Of a DNA stretch of 64,000 bases, positions 52,123 through 61,259 are shown piece by piece. Location of the stretch: NCBI RefSeq assembly GCF_034424525.1, contig NZ_CP139980.1:124001-188000 (forward strand). Direction: 5' to 3'. The notes beneath the pieces were generated by a model. It saw only the letters and a list, made by a program, of their open reading frames with translations. It searched no databases and had not been told where the DNA came from. Numbering within the stretch: the stretch's first letter is position 1; each line of letters begins with the position of its first letter. The position numbers and the translations under genes are program-made. This DNA is from Sphingobium yanoikuyae (GTDB taxonomy: Bacteria; Pseudomonadota; Alphaproteobacteria; Sphingomonadales; Sphingomonadaceae).

Positions 52123-53361
52123 GTGAGCACCGAAACCGCCCGGGAAGGGCCAGAAATCCCCGTAGCGCCGCCTGAGGCTGTCCTGCCGGCCGTCAGGGCG
52201 CCGGCCGACCTTGCGTGGACGATCGTGCAGATGCGCGCCGGCGAGCGCATCACCGTCAACGAGGGCCTGATCGCCGCCTATCAGGCCGCTTCATCGCCCC
52301 ATAGCATCCGTGCGCTCAAGTCCGACGTCGAGGCGTTCGATGCGTGGTGTAGGCGCAACAACCGGATTGCACTGCCGGCGACGGCCGAGACGGTGGCCGA
52401 CTATCTCGACTCGCGGGCAGGCAAGGGGAGCCGCCCAGCCTCGCTATCCCGCTACAAGGCGTCGATCGCCAAGATCCATCAGTTGCTCGAACTCAAGGAC
52501 CCAACCCCCGCGCCGCTGGTGAAGCTGCGGCTGCAAGCGGTGCGCCGTGAGAAGGGCGCAGCGCAGAAGCAGGCAAGGCCGCTGCGGTTCAAGGGGCCGG
52601 TGCGCGACGTGGAACGCGACAAGGCGCGTGGTCTCAACGTCCGGGCGCTGCTCGAGAGCTGCGGAAACGATCTGCCGGGGCTGCGCGATCGCGCGCTGCT
52701 GTCTGCCGCCTATGACACCGGCCTGCGTGCGTCCGAGTTGGTAGCCGTGGCCATCGAGCATATCGAAGAGGCGATCGATCCCGAGGCGCGGCTGCTGCAG
52801 ATCCTGCGGAGCAAGGGCGATCAAGACGGGGAGGGGGCAACCGCCTATCTCAGCCCGCGTACCGTGTCGGCGATCGCGGCCTGGACCGAAGCGGCCGGGA
52901 TCACGGCGGGGCCGCTGTTCCGGCGGGTGCAGGTGCGGCGCTACAAGGCGCGCGCCGCCGTGCGCGGTCGGCCGATCGACAGCATCTCGGGGCGGGAGAC
53001 CTGGGATCTGCGCAAGACGCTGCCCAGGCCTGCGGTGAAGGCGCGGGTCGAATATGACATCGGCACCGTCGCGCTGCACCCGGGTTCGATCGGGCCGATC
53101 TTCCGCTCGATCATCCAGCGCGCGTTCGATCGTGGCGCTCTGCCCGACCTCACAGCCGAGGATCTGGCGCGGCTGCTCAAGGGCATCAGCGCGCACTCGA
53201 CGCGGATCGGGCTGAACCAGGATCTGTTTGCGAGCGGAGAGGATCTGGCTGGGATCATGGATGCATTGCGGTGGAAGTCGCCGCGGATGCCGCTCGCTTA
53301 TAATCGCAATCTCGCGGCAGAGCAGGGGGCGGCGGGGCGCCTTATGGCGAAGATTGGCTAG
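52123..53361 (+). CDS. Tyrosine recombinase/integrase, 412 aa
   Basis: N-terminal SAM-like domain (SPHSIRALKSDVEAFDAWCRRNN). Catalytic domain: YDTGLRASELVAV with Arg, ISAHSTRIGLNQDLF with His and Arg, MDALRWKSPRMPLAYNRNL with Trp in place of the second His and the nucleophile Tyr. GTG start at 52123 with GGAG 11 nt upstream. All core residues are present or conservatively replaced. As a solitary recombinase near par it may resolve plasmid dimers or belong to a past integration. Confidence 0.88.
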   Translation: MSTETAREGPEIPVAPPEAVLPAVRAPADLAWTIVQMRAGERITVNEGLIAAYQAASSPHSIRALKSDVEAFDAWCRRNNRIALPATAETVADYLDSRAGKGSRPASLSRYKASIAKIHQLLELKDPTPAPLVKLRLQAVRREKGAAQKQARPLRFKGPVRDVERDKARGLNVRALLESCGNDLPGLRDRALLSAAYDTGLRASELVAVAIEHIEEAIDPEARLLQILRSKGDQDGEGATAYLSPRTVSAIAAWTEAAGITAGPLFRRVQVRRYKARAAVRGRPIDSISGRETWDLRKTLPRPAVKARVEYDIGTVALHPGSIGPIFRSIIQRAFDRGALPDLTAEDLARLLKGISAHSTRIGLNQDLFASGEDLAGIMDALRWKSPRMPLAYNRNLAAEQGAAGRLMAKIG

Positions 53362-53630
53362 TCATGACGGCCTAAATAGGTCTTTGGATGATGCCGTGCG
53401 ACCACACGACGGCGGCAGGTAGATCGAGGGATTTGCGCAGCGGCAAGAACCGGAGAAGGGAGGCTGAGCCCCCGGGGTCTTGAGCTACAACGTTAAGCCT
53501 AAGAAACGGGCAGGGGCCTGGTAGCGCGTAGTGTATGAGCGAAGCCACCATCGCTCAAACTCATCAGCACAGTCCAATTTCGAAGAGGAAACAAGAAAGT
53601 GGTTCCGGAAACGGTATGGATCTTATCCTG
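53362..53630. other. Gap between the recombinase gene and the transposon
   Basis: About 270 bp; no coding frame or clear repeat seen. The bases before the transposon end (TATGGATCTTATCCTG) do not repeat on the other side. Confidence 0.35.
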
Positions 53631-53677
53631 TGTAAACGCTCGCGCTAAATGGCGGCGTTCTGATCGCGCTATTTGTC
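53631..53677 (+). repeat. Transposon terminal inverted repeat, left
   Basis: Begins TGTAAACGCTCGCGCTAA; 45 of 47 positions match the complement of 56657-56703. It contains the last bases of tniB. Confidence 0.93.
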
Positions 53678-54554
53678 AGTTGCCGGGTCCGATGACGAGG
53701 CAATCGCGCGCGGCCTGAACGATGTCAGCGGTGACCTCCTCGACGCGGTTGAGGGTCATGATCCGCCGCATCTGCGCGAACAGGCGCTCCATGAGCCGGA
53801 AGTTGCCGCGCGTGATGCGGATCACGGCTGCCTGCGCTTCGATCGCGTCGAGTTGGGCCGGGTCGAAGCTGATCCCGAAATCGCCGGCGTGGGTCGCGAG
53901 CAGCAGCCGCATTTCGGTCTCGGTAAGCGGTTTGAACTCGTGGACGAAGCCGATCCGCGAGTAGAGCTGGGCATAGCGGGCGAGGCGCTTCTCCAAGCCC
54001 GGCATACCCATCAGGATCAGCCCGAAGCCGTGGCGATCGGCCATGTCGCGGAGATGTTCGAGCGACTTTATGGTCAGGCGGTCGGCCTCGTCGACGATGA
54101 CGAGGGGGCAGGCGATGCGGGCGGCGTCATGGGTGATTTCGTCCTGCGAGCCGCCCGCGACCGTCAGCCGGGCATAGCCCAGCTTAATGAGGTTGAGGCC
54201 CAACACCGCGTCGATCGTCTTGGGCGTGTTGCTGACCGACACGGTGTAGAAGACGGCGCGGCAGCGAGCGACCTTTTCGCCAAGGAGCGCGGCAATGGGA
54301 CGGAGCGCGGCATATTCCCCCAGGTCGGGGAAGCTGGAAAACTCGCGCGCCGATCGCGTCTTTCCGACGCCCGGCCGGCCATGACACACGCCGATATAGC
54401 GGTAGTGCGCGCAGGCTTCGGCAAACTCGACGAACTGGGCATGTTCGCGGGTCGCCAGGAACGGCTGCTCGACCAGGAACTCAATCGTCAGCGGCGTAGA
54501 GCCGGAGCCCTCGGTAGGTGGTGGGCCGGGAAGCCGTATCCTCTTGGTCGCCAT
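53676..54554 (-). CDS. tniB: TniB-like AAA+ ATPase, 292 aa
   Basis: AAA+ ATPase that selects target DNA for the TniA transposase. Walker A GRPGVGKTRSA (about residue 60), Walker B PLVIVDEADRL (about 150), sensor GLILMGMPGLEKRLARYAQLYSRIGF. Start at 54554 (MATKRIRLPG) with GGAG 7 nt upstream, inside the end of tniA. Length is typical. Confidence 0.9.
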   Translation of the reverse strand: MATKRIRLPGPPPTEGSGSTPLTIEFLVEQPFLATREHAQFVEFAEACAHYRYIGVCHGRPGVGKTRSAREFSSFPDLGEYAALRPIAALLGEKVARCRAVFYTVSVSNTPKTIDAVLGLNLIKLGYARLTVAGGSQDEITHDAARIACPLVIVDEADRLTIKSLEHLRDMADRHGFGLILMGMPGLEKRLARYAQLYSRIGFVHEFKPLTETEMRLLLATHAGDFGISFDPAQLDAIEAQAAVIRITRGNFRLMERLFAQMRRIMTLNRVEEVTADIVQAARDCLVIGPGN

Positions 54555-55959
54555 CGAAGGTCTCCGTGGGGGCAGGCACCTGCTTGTCGCGCTCCTTCGC
54601 GCCGCGCCGGGCGCGCTGGATCGCGCGCAACGACGGGTGCCCAGCGTGCTCGGAGCTGAGCGCACGGCAGACGAACCGGCCCTGGTGGTAGACGTGGATC
54701 TCGGTCAGGTCGCGGGGGTCATAGACCGCCTCGACCTGCTCGCCGACGAAGGCCGCGAGCGTGGGTTCGACATAGCGCCTGCCCATCAGACGGATGCCGT
54801 CGCGCAGCACTTTACGGGGCTTGGGCACGTGCACGAGCAGCATGTCGAGCTGTTCAAGGCTGTCGGGCATTGCGGGCAGGAACCCGCCCTTCTGCCAGCG
54901 CGTGATCGGCGGTTCGCCGGTGCTGCCATGCGGGCGACGATGATAGACGCCGCACACGAACGCCTCGAAGCGGGCGCGCAGCTCGTCGAGCGTGAGCACT
55001 GGCGCCGACAGCGGCTTGCCCGCGATCAGGTGGCCGGGCAGGTCGGGCAGGAACATGTCGTTGATGGTGCGGAACAGCCGCTCGATCTTGCCGCGCCCGC
55101 GAGGACGCCCCGGCAGCGAATGGATGAGGCGGATTTTGAGGGCGATGCACGCCTGCTCGATATGCTCGGAGATGAAATCCGAGCCGTTGTCGACGTAAAG
55201 CTGTTCGGGAATGCCGCTGACGATCCATTCGGGATTGGGCTTGCGCCAGATCGCCTGCCGCAAGGCGAGCGCCGTGTTGAGGGCACTGGGGGCATCGAGG
55301 CTGAGGAAGTAACCGGCGATGGCTCGGCTGTGATCGTCAACGATGACGGTCAGCCAAGGACGCACCGGGGTTCCGGCATCATCGAGCACGAGAATGTCGA
55401 GAACGGTATGATCGGCCTGCCACATCTCGTTCGAGGTCGCGGCTTCGCGCCGATGCACTAGCTCGTGCTGGTCGCGGTAGACGGCCGGATCGGAGGCTGC
55501 GGCGATCTGGCTTGCCGGTATCGCCCTGACGACACGCGCGACGGCCGCATAGCTGGGGGTTCGGTGTCCATGCGCGATGGCGAGTTCCTGCACCTTTCGG
55601 TGAATGGCGGCGACCGGGGGTCGCGGGCGCTTGGTGGCGAGAGTGCGGGTCAGTTCGACCAGATGTTCCGGCAGGTGCAGCCTGCCCCGATCGTTGCGCG
55701 GCAGACGCGCGAGACCGGCAAGTCCTTCGGCACGGTAGCGCCCGAGCCAGCGCTGCAACGTCCGCTCGCTCAGCGTGCCGGTGCGGGCGAGGTCCGCGAG
55801 CGGGATGCCATCGGCGAGGTGCGGTTCAAGGACGCGGTAGCGCTCGATCGCCAGCGGCGGGACAAGCGCCGGATGCGTCACCGCCGACGGTCCGTGTCGC
55901 AGGTAAGGAAAACGGAGATTTGCCTGCCCATCGCCATGCGAGTCCGCTCGCGTTGCCAA
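54481..55959 (-). CDS. tniA: TniA/Mu-type DDE transposase, 492 aa
   Basis: N-terminal helix-turn-helix (GIPLADLARTGTLSERTLQRWLGRY), then the RNase H fold with Asp in MWQADHTVLDILV, Asp in QLYVDNGSDFISEH and Glu in GRGKIERLFRTIN, and a Mu C-terminal beta-barrel. The start is TTG at 55959 or GTG at 55881; the choice is uncertain. It overlaps tniB by 74 bp. Intact. Confidence 0.9.
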   Translation of the reverse strand: MATRADSHGDGQANLRFPYLRHGPSAVTHPALVPPLAIERYRVLEPHLADGIPLADLARTGTLSERTLQRWLGRYRAEGLAGLARLPRNDRGRLHLPEHLVELTRTLATKRPRPPVAAIHRKVQELAIAHGHRTPSYAAVARVVRAIPASQIAAASDPAVYRDQHELVHRREAATSNEMWQADHTVLDILVLDDAGTPVRPWLTVIVDDHSRAIAGYFLSLDAPSALNTALALRQAIWRKPNPEWIVSGIPEQLYVDNGSDFISEHIEQACIALKIRLIHSLPGRPRGRGKIERLFRTINDMFLPDLPGHLIAGKPLSAPVLTLDELRARFEAFVCGVYHRRPHGSTGEPPITRWQKGGFLPAMPDSLEQLDMLLVHVPKPRKVLRDGIRLMGRRYVEPTLAAFVGEQVEAVYDPRDLTEIHVYHQGRFVCRALSSEHAGHPSLRAIQRARRGAKERDKQVPAPTETFDGDQEDTASRPTTYRGLRLYAADD

Positions 55960-56072
55960 ACCGGCCTGTTCGACGTAAATCTACCCGGTAAAGAAAACTA
56001 GGGCAACATAGACCTGCCGATGACGACTTTCTTCCCAAACCGCGCCCGATCGGGGCGCCACCGGCCCTACGC

Positions 56073-56645
56073 ATGAAAATCGGTTACGCCCGCGTATCGA
56101 CCGCCGAGCAGAACCTGGACCTCCAGCGTGATGCGCTGAAGGCTGCCGGCTGCGAGAAGGTCATCACCGACAAGGCCTCCGGGGCGACTGCCGCTCGCCC
56201 TGGATTGGAAAAGGTGAAGGAGCTGCTTCGCGCCGGCGACACACTGGTGGTCTGGCGCCTCGACAGGCTCGGCCGCTCGCTCCGTGATCTGATCGGATGG
56301 ATGACCTACCTCGACGAGGAAAAGGTCGGGCTGCTGAGCCTGCACGAGGCGATCGACACGACCACCACGTCGGGCAAGCTTACCTTCCACCTGTTCGGGG
56401 CATTGGCGGAGTTCGAGCGCAACCTGATCCGCGAGCGGACCCAGGCCGGTCTCACCGCAGCCCGCGCTCGCGGCAAGAAGGGTGGCCGGCCGGCCGCACT
56501 CGGCAAGGAAAAGCGCGACCTGCCCGTCAGGCTCTACCACGAGAACACGATGCCGATCGCCAAGATTTGCTCGATGCTCGGCATCTCCCAGCCAAAACTC
56601 TACGCCTATGTGCGATCGGCCGAGACCAAGCCGGTAGCCGCGTAG
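56073..56645 (+). CDS. tniR: Serine resolvase, Tn3/TniR type, 190 aa
   Basis: Begins MKIGYARVSTAEQNLDLQRDAL with catalytic Ser9 and continues VVWRLDRLGRSLRDLI, GALAEFERNLIRERT, and a C-terminal helix-turn-helix (MPIAKICSMLGISQPKLYAYV). Resolves cointegrates formed by tniA/tniB. Divergent from tniA with a 113-bp gap, where the res site should lie. Confidence 0.92.
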   Translation: MKIGYARVSTAEQNLDLQRDALKAAGCEKVITDKASGATAARPGLEKVKELLRAGDTLVVWRLDRLGRSLRDLIGWMTYLDEEKVGLLSLHEAIDTTTTSGKLTFHLFGALAEFERNLIRERTQAGLTAARARGKKGGRPAALGKEKRDLPVRLYHENTMPIAKICSMLGISQPKLYAYVRSAETKPVAA

Positions 56646-56656
56646 CGACGCTCGCC

Positions 56657-56703
56657 GACAAATAGCGCGATCAGAATGCCGCCACTTAGCGCGAGCGTTT
56701 ACA
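56657..56703 (-). repeat. Transposon terminal inverted repeat, right
   Basis: Complement of the left repeat with two mismatches; ends AGCGTTTACA. Confidence 0.93.
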
Positions 56704-56934
56704 CCGTTCGCGGTCCCGATCGGCCCAGCGTCCCCCGGAACCGTTCGTTATCGGGAAGGCATCTAAGCGGTCTGCACCATCCTTCATCTAAAGTTCTCCA
56801 AGCGCTTCTGAGGATTTTCGGGCGCACCAAAAGCACTTGCTCCTCCAGTGGCTGGAGCATGTAACCGCAATTTGCTCTCCTGCGGACGGGGGGCTGGAGG
56901 TGGCTTTTTGACGGCCCGTGTTGAAGCAATCGGT

Positions 56935-58137
56935 ATGTCTCGACGCTCATTAGTGGCGCGGCTGGTGGCCTGTGGAACCGGCTTGGTGCTCGGTTCTCCA
57001 ACGCTCGCGCGACAGACTTCCCGGTCTGCGGGCTCGTGGAACTTCGGTGCGGCTCACCTCGAATGGGAGCCGCTGGAAGTCGGCACGGGTGATACCCTCC
57101 TTGTTTCGGCACAAGTGCGCGGAGTGCCGGTGCGGGCGGTGCTCGACAGTGGCAGCGGCGCGTCGATCATGAGCACGGCGCTCGCGGCGAAGCTCGGCTT
57201 GAACGATGGTGAGCGGCGCATGATTAGCGGGCTGAGCGCCAAGGCCCCGGTGCTGCTGGTCCGCGACATCGACGTACAGCTCGCCCGCGAAACCCGTCGC
57301 TTACCCTTTGCCGTCGTTGGTGATCTGAGTTCAGTGTCGGCGGCCTTCGGACGACCGATCGATATCCTCCTCGGTGCCGATATGTTCACGGGTAGCTGCA
57401 TCGCGCTCGATTTCGCGAAAAGGCGTATGGCGGTCGTCAAGTCAGGCACGTTTCTCGCCGGTCCCGACTGGCGCGCTGTCGCGCTCGGGCGCGGTGCCAA
57501 GCAGGAGCTGTTCATTCGAGCTTCCGTCTCGGGTTTGCCTCCCGTGCCCTTGATGATCGATCTTGGCAGCTCGGCCGCGCTGATGCTCTCGTCGGCCTAT
57601 GCCCGCGATCAAGGGCTGTTGAACGGGAAGCTCGTCTCGACCGCGGCGATCGGCGGCGTCGATGGTGTGCGTATCAACGATGCTTTCACGATCCAGAACA
57701 TCAACATCGAAGGGCTTGGCGTCTCGAACGTCCCCACACTCGGGATGAGAGCTTGGCTCTCCACCAGCACGGTTGGCAATGTCGGCCTACCGCTGATCGC
57801 TCAATTCGACGTGGTGTTCGACGTGACCGCCGGATTCGTGTGGCTCCGGCCACTCGGTCCTCGTCGTCGCCTGCCGATGCTGAAGGACCGTAGCGGCCTT
57901 GGCCTCGCAGCCTCACCAACGGCGCTCACCGTTGTTCATGTGGCGGCGAACAGTCCCGCGGAAAAGGCTGGCTGGGCGGTCGGCGACCGGATCGTGGCGG
58001 TGAACGGCCATTCGATCGATGCGAACTATACGCGTGGGGAGCTCTGGCAAGTGCGCTCCCGGCCTGCTGGCACCCTCGTAAAGCTGACGATGGCCTCGGG
58101 TGATGTGCGCGAGCTCAGGCTGGCCGATTATTATTGA
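56935..58137 (+). CDS. Periplasmic retropepsin-like aspartyl protease with PDZ domain, 400 aa
   Basis: Two aspartyl-protease-like halves: AVLDSGSGASIMSTALAAKLGL (about residue 85) with catalytic Asp in DSG, and PLMIDLGSSAALMLS (about 205). A C-terminal PDZ follows (VVHVAANSPAEKAGWAVGDRIVAVNGHSI). The N-terminus MSRRSLVARLVACGTGLVLGSP has a twin-arginine-like motif, so Tat export is possible. Start at 56935; an upstream ATG at 56848 would bury the signal. Proteins of this build process periplasmic substrates; the substrate here is unknown. Stands just before the metal cluster. Confidence 0.82.
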   Translation: MSRRSLVARLVACGTGLVLGSPTLARQTSRSAGSWNFGAAHLEWEPLEVGTGDTLLVSAQVRGVPVRAVLDSGSGASIMSTALAAKLGLNDGERRMISGLSAKAPVLLVRDIDVQLARETRRLPFAVVGDLSSVSAAFGRPIDILLGADMFTGSCIALDFAKRRMAVVKSGTFLAGPDWRAVALGRGAKQELFIRASVSGLPPVPLMIDLGSSAALMLSSAYARDQGLLNGKLVSTAAIGGVDGVRINDAFTIQNINIEGLGVSNVPTLGMRAWLSTSTVGNVGLPLIAQFDVVFDVTAGFVWLRPLGPRRRLPMLKDRSGLGLAASPTALTVVHVAANSPAEKAGWAVGDRIVAVNGHSIDANYTRGELWQVRSRPAGTLVKLTMASGDVRELRLADYY

Positions 58138-58550
58138 TCGGCTTGAGGGTGGCCTTTGCCGATCGCCTTCATGATCCGACAATCGGCCATGCGCGCCTTG
58201 GTGCAGCTCTGGCTGAGCATTGCCAACTCATCCCGCAACACCGCGAGTTGCGCCAGTCTCTCCTCCACATCCTTGAGGTGCTGAGCAGCGATAGCTGAGG
58301 CGGCACCACAATCCTGGTCCGGGTTCTGCGCCAGCCCCATCAACGAACGGATCTCGTCGACGGAGAAGCCAAGCCGGCGACCGTTGCGGATGAAGTGCAA
58401 ACGCTCAATGTCACTGGCATCGTAGGTTCTGCGACCCGACGCCGTGCGAGGGGCGGATCGGAGCAACCCGATCGACTCATAAAAGCGGATCGTCGTCACC
58501 TTCGTCGAGGTCTCGCTGGCGAGCTGCCCAATCATCACCGGCTTCATCAT
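58131..58550 (-). CDS. MerR-family metal-responsive regulator, 139 aa
   Basis: N-terminal winged helix KVTTIRFYESIGLLRSAPRTASGRRTY, then a coiled-coil dimerisation helix (KDVEERLAQLAVLRDELAML) and two Cys in the effector region (DCGAAS and SCTKARMADC). This fits ZntR/CadR/PbrR-type sensors; which metal cannot be said. AAGG stands 5 nt before the ATG at 58550. Divergent from the CDF gene, with a MerR-type promoter between. Its stop overlaps the end of the protease gene by 7 bp. Confidence 0.88.
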   Translation of the reverse strand: MMKPVMIGQLASETSTKVTTIRFYESIGLLRSAPRTASGRRTYDASDIERLHFIRNGRRLGFSVDEIRSLMGLAQNPDQDCGAASAIAAQHLKDVEERLAQLAVLRDELAMLSQSCTKARMADCRIMKAIGKGHPQADQ

Positions 58551-58586
58551 GCCATCCTTGCTTATGCGAACGTGTCGCACATTTCG

Positions 58587-58615
58587 CTTGCTTCTACAGC
58601 GACTGGAGGTGGTAA
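58587..58615 (+). promoter_or_regulatory. MerR-type promoter and operator upstream of the CDF gene
   Basis: CTTGCT (58587-58592) and GTAAGG (-10 like) are 19 bp apart, the long spacing typical of MerR-activated promoters. Between them is the dyad CTACAG-CGA-CTGGAG at 58594-58608. The -10 element is weak. Confidence 0.6.
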
Positions 58616-58625
58616 GGAAGGCCGC

Positions 58626-59252
58626 ATGAATGCTTCTACCGAAAGCTGCGGGTGCCACGGGGAGCCCGCGCGCGCGCAAACCGATCCGGCCTATCGCCGT
58701 GCGCTGCTGACCGTCGTGGTGCTCAACCTCGGCTTCGGAGTCGCCGAGCTGTTCGGCGGGTTCATCGCCGATAGCCAAGCGCTGAAAGCGGATTCCCTCG
58801 ATTTTCTCGGGGACGGGTCGATCAGCCTTATCGGTCTTCTCGCGCTTGCCTGGTCCGCACGGGCGAGGGCAAAGGTCGCGCTGACGCAGGGGTTGTTTCT
58901 CGGTGCGCTTGGCGTGGGCGTAATCGGTTTCGCGATTTGGCGCGCCCTGAACGCAACCGCGCCCGATGCCGAACTGATGGGCACAATCGGCGTTGTCGCG
59001 CTCGCGATCAATGTCGTGTCCGCCTTGGTGCTTGCGCGTTTCCGGGAAGGGGACGCCAATGTTCGCGCGATCTGGCTGTTCAGCCGCAACGACGCGCTCG
59101 CCAACGTGGCGGTGATCGCCGCGGCCGGTCTGGTGGCGTGGACAGGAAGCGCCTGGCCGGACCTCGCCGTCGCCGGCCTCATCGCCCTCCTGTTCCTCCA
59201 CTCCGCTTATGAAATCGTCACTGGCGCTCGGCGCGAATTGGGAGAGCGGTAG
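58626..59252 (+). CDS. Cation diffusion facilitator (CDF) transporter, 208 aa
   Basis: Inner-membrane divalent metal/proton antiporter. Six hydrophobic segments: the first has VVLNLGFGVAELFGG, with ADSQALKADSLDFLGDGSISL (Asp-rich metal site of TM2, about residue 55) and a later FSRNDALANVAVIAAA (TM5 site). The N-terminus holds CGCHG, a short Cys/His motif. It lacks the long cytosolic C-terminal domain, so it is a short CDF of the type near czc operons. GGAAG stands 5 nt before the ATG. The stop overlaps the start of the next gene (TAGTG). Confidence 0.9.
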   Translation: MNASTESCGCHGEPARAQTDPAYRRALLTVVVLNLGFGVAELFGGFIADSQALKADSLDFLGDGSISLIGLLALAWSARARAKVALTQGLFLGALGVGVIGFAIWRALNATAPDAELMGTIGVVALAINVVSALVLARFREGDANVRAIWLFSRNDALANVAVIAAAGLVAWTGSAWPDLAVAGLIALLFLHSAYEIVTGARRELGER

Positions 59253-61219
59253 TGCGTCTGCTCGCGTTGATCCGGGCAATGCTCTCGTTGCGGCTGCTCT
59301 CCGCGCTCGCGGCGCTGCTGATCCCTGCTGCGGCAATCGCCGAACCCGGCGACGTGCAAACCGCATGGCGGCTGCTCGACTATATGGCCGTCGATTATGG
59401 CGGCGCGGTCGCCAACGGTCGGATCAAGAGCACGTCGGAATATGCCGAGATGACGGAGTTCGCCGCGTCGGTCTCGACACGGCTTCAGGGCCTGCCGGCG
59501 AAGCCGGAGCGTCAAGCCCTCATCCAGCGGGCTGCCAACCTCCAGGCGGTGATCGCGGAAAAGGGACCGACTGAACAGGTGGCAACATTGGCGCACGGGC
59601 TCGCGGCCGATCTGTTGCGCGCCTACCCGGTGCCGCTCGCGCCCGATAAGGCTCCGAACCTCGTCTCCAGCGATGCCCTGTTCCGACAATCCTGCGCGTC
59701 CTGCCACGGGATGACGGGCAACGGCCGTGGCCCTGACGCCGCCAAGCTCGCTACGCCCCCGATTGCTTTCACCGATGCCGAGCGCGCGCGCCAGCGCAGC
59801 GTGTTCGCGCTCTATCAGGTGGTGACGCAAGGCATCGACGGGACCGCGATGCAGAGCTTCGCCGATCTGCCCAACGATCAGCGCTGGGCGTTAGCATTCC
59901 GAGCCGGGAGCTTCGCCTTCACGGATGCGCAGGCGCGCGAAGGCGAGCGGCTTTGGAAATCCGACCCGACCCTTCGCCGGCGCATTCCGGACCTGAAAAC
60001 CCTGGTCGCGCTCACCCCGGCCGCGCTCGGCGCGGCGATCGGCGACGCCAAGGCTGACCCAGTGCTCGCGTTCCTGCGTCGTCATCCCGAACAGGTGATA
60101 CAACAGGCTCCCGGCTCGCTCGCGGTCGCCCGCGCCAAACTCGCCGAAAGCGTGGCGGCTGCGCGGCGCGGCGATGCGCGCATGGCGAAAGAGCTGGCGC
60201 TGTCGGCCTATCTCGATGGGTTCGAGCCGATCGAGCCAACACTCACCGCGCGCGACGCGACGCTGATGGGTCGAATCGAGGGCGCGATGGGGGAGTTCCG
60301 CGCCTCGATCGACCGGGGCGCGTCGCCCGATGATCTCGCGGAGAAGGTCGCAGTACTGGGCGGCCTTTTCGACGATGCGGAAGCGGCGCTCGCGCCTGAT
60401 GCCGCCACCGAAGCGTCCACGTTCCTGGGCGCGTTCACGATCCTGCTGCGTGAAGGGCTCGAAGCCCTGCTCATCGTTGTCGCCATGATCGCGTTCCTGC
60501 GTAAAGCCGAGCGCGGCGAGGCGCTGCGGTACGTGCATGGCGGCTGGGTCAGCGCGATCATCGCGGGCGGGATCACCTGGGCGGTCGCCACCTATGCGAT
60601 CGGGATCAGCGGTGCGAGCCGGGAGCTGACGGAAGGGTTTGGCTCGCTGTTCGCCGCGGTCGTGCTGCTCTCGGTCGGGATTTGGATGCACGGCAAGGCG
60701 CAGGCCGATCAGTGGCAGCGCTATATTCGCGAGAAGATGTCGCGGGCGCTCTCGGGCGGGTCGGGCTGGTTCCTGTTCGGGCTGGCGTTCGTCGTAGTTT
60801 ATCGCGAGGTCTTCGAGACGATCCTGTTCTATGCCGCGCTTTCGGCGCAAGGTGACAACGGGATGCTTCTCGCGGGGGCCGGGTCGGCGATTGGACTGCT
60901 CAGCCTGATCGCTTGGGCCATGCTTCGCTACAGTCGCAAGCTGCCGATCGCGCAGTTCTTCCGCTATAGCTCCTGGCTCATGGCGGTCCTGACCGTCGTG
61001 CTGGCGGGTAAAGGCGTCGCCGCGCTCCAGGAAGCCGGCCTTATCAACATCGCACCGCTCGCGGACGTGCCACGGCTGTCGATGCTCGGCGTGTTTCCCA
61101 CTTGGCAATCGGTGCTGGCGCAACTCCTGATGGCGGTCGCCATTGCGGTCGGGTTCGCCTGGAACGGGCGCGACCGATCCCGCTCGGGTTCCGGCTCAGT
61201 GACCCTTGGTTCGAATTAG
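59252..61219 (+). CDS. Cytochrome c-FTR1 iron permease fusion, 655 aa
   Basis: A signal peptide (LSALAALLIPAAAIAEP), a c-type heme site CASCHGMTGNGRGPDA (about residue 150), a helical periplasmic region, then seven hydrophobic segments with LREGLEALLIVVAMIAF (REGLE iron motif, about residue 405) and VVYREVFETILFYAAL (second REXXE motif). This domain order, DUF-cyt c followed by FTR1, occurs next to metal-resistance genes in Proteobacteria. The heme may oxidise Fe2+ before uptake or may reduce metals; both are inference. GTG start at 59252 with GGGAG upstream. Confidence 0.88.
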   Translation: MRLLALIRAMLSLRLLSALAALLIPAAAIAEPGDVQTAWRLLDYMAVDYGGAVANGRIKSTSEYAEMTEFAASVSTRLQGLPAKPERQALIQRAANLQAVIAEKGPTEQVATLAHGLAADLLRAYPVPLAPDKAPNLVSSDALFRQSCASCHGMTGNGRGPDAAKLATPPIAFTDAERARQRSVFALYQVVTQGIDGTAMQSFADLPNDQRWALAFRAGSFAFTDAQAREGERLWKSDPTLRRRIPDLKTLVALTPAALGAAIGDAKADPVLAFLRRHPEQVIQQAPGSLAVARAKLAESVAAARRGDARMAKELALSAYLDGFEPIEPTLTARDATLMGRIEGAMGEFRASIDRGASPDDLAEKVAVLGGLFDDAEAALAPDAATEASTFLGAFTILLREGLEALLIVVAMIAFLRKAERGEALRYVHGGWVSAIIAGGITWAVATYAIGISGASRELTEGFGSLFAAVVLLSVGIWMHGKAQADQWQRYIREKMSRALSGGSGWFLFGLAFVVVYREVFETILFYAALSAQGDNGMLLAGAGSAIGLLSLIAWAMLRYSRKLPIAQFFRYSSWLMAVLTVVLAGKGVAALQEAGLINIAPLADVPRLSMLGVFPTWQSVLAQLLMAVAIAVGFAWNGRDRSRSGSGSVTLGSN

Positions 61220-61259
61220 TGCAATGACATGAAAACCCTTCCGTGATAGAGGCAAGCTA

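Larger units (their letters stand above)
53631..56703. mobile_element. tniA-tniB-resolvase transposon, 3073 bp
   Basis: TG...CA ends with 47-bp inverted repeats, a DDE transposase, an AAA+ target-selector ATPase and a serine resolvase. This is the gene set of Tn402/Tn5053-like elements without tniQ and without cargo. No 5-bp target duplication is visible, so either the flanks have been rearranged or the element differs in its insertion mechanism. Confidence 0.88.
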
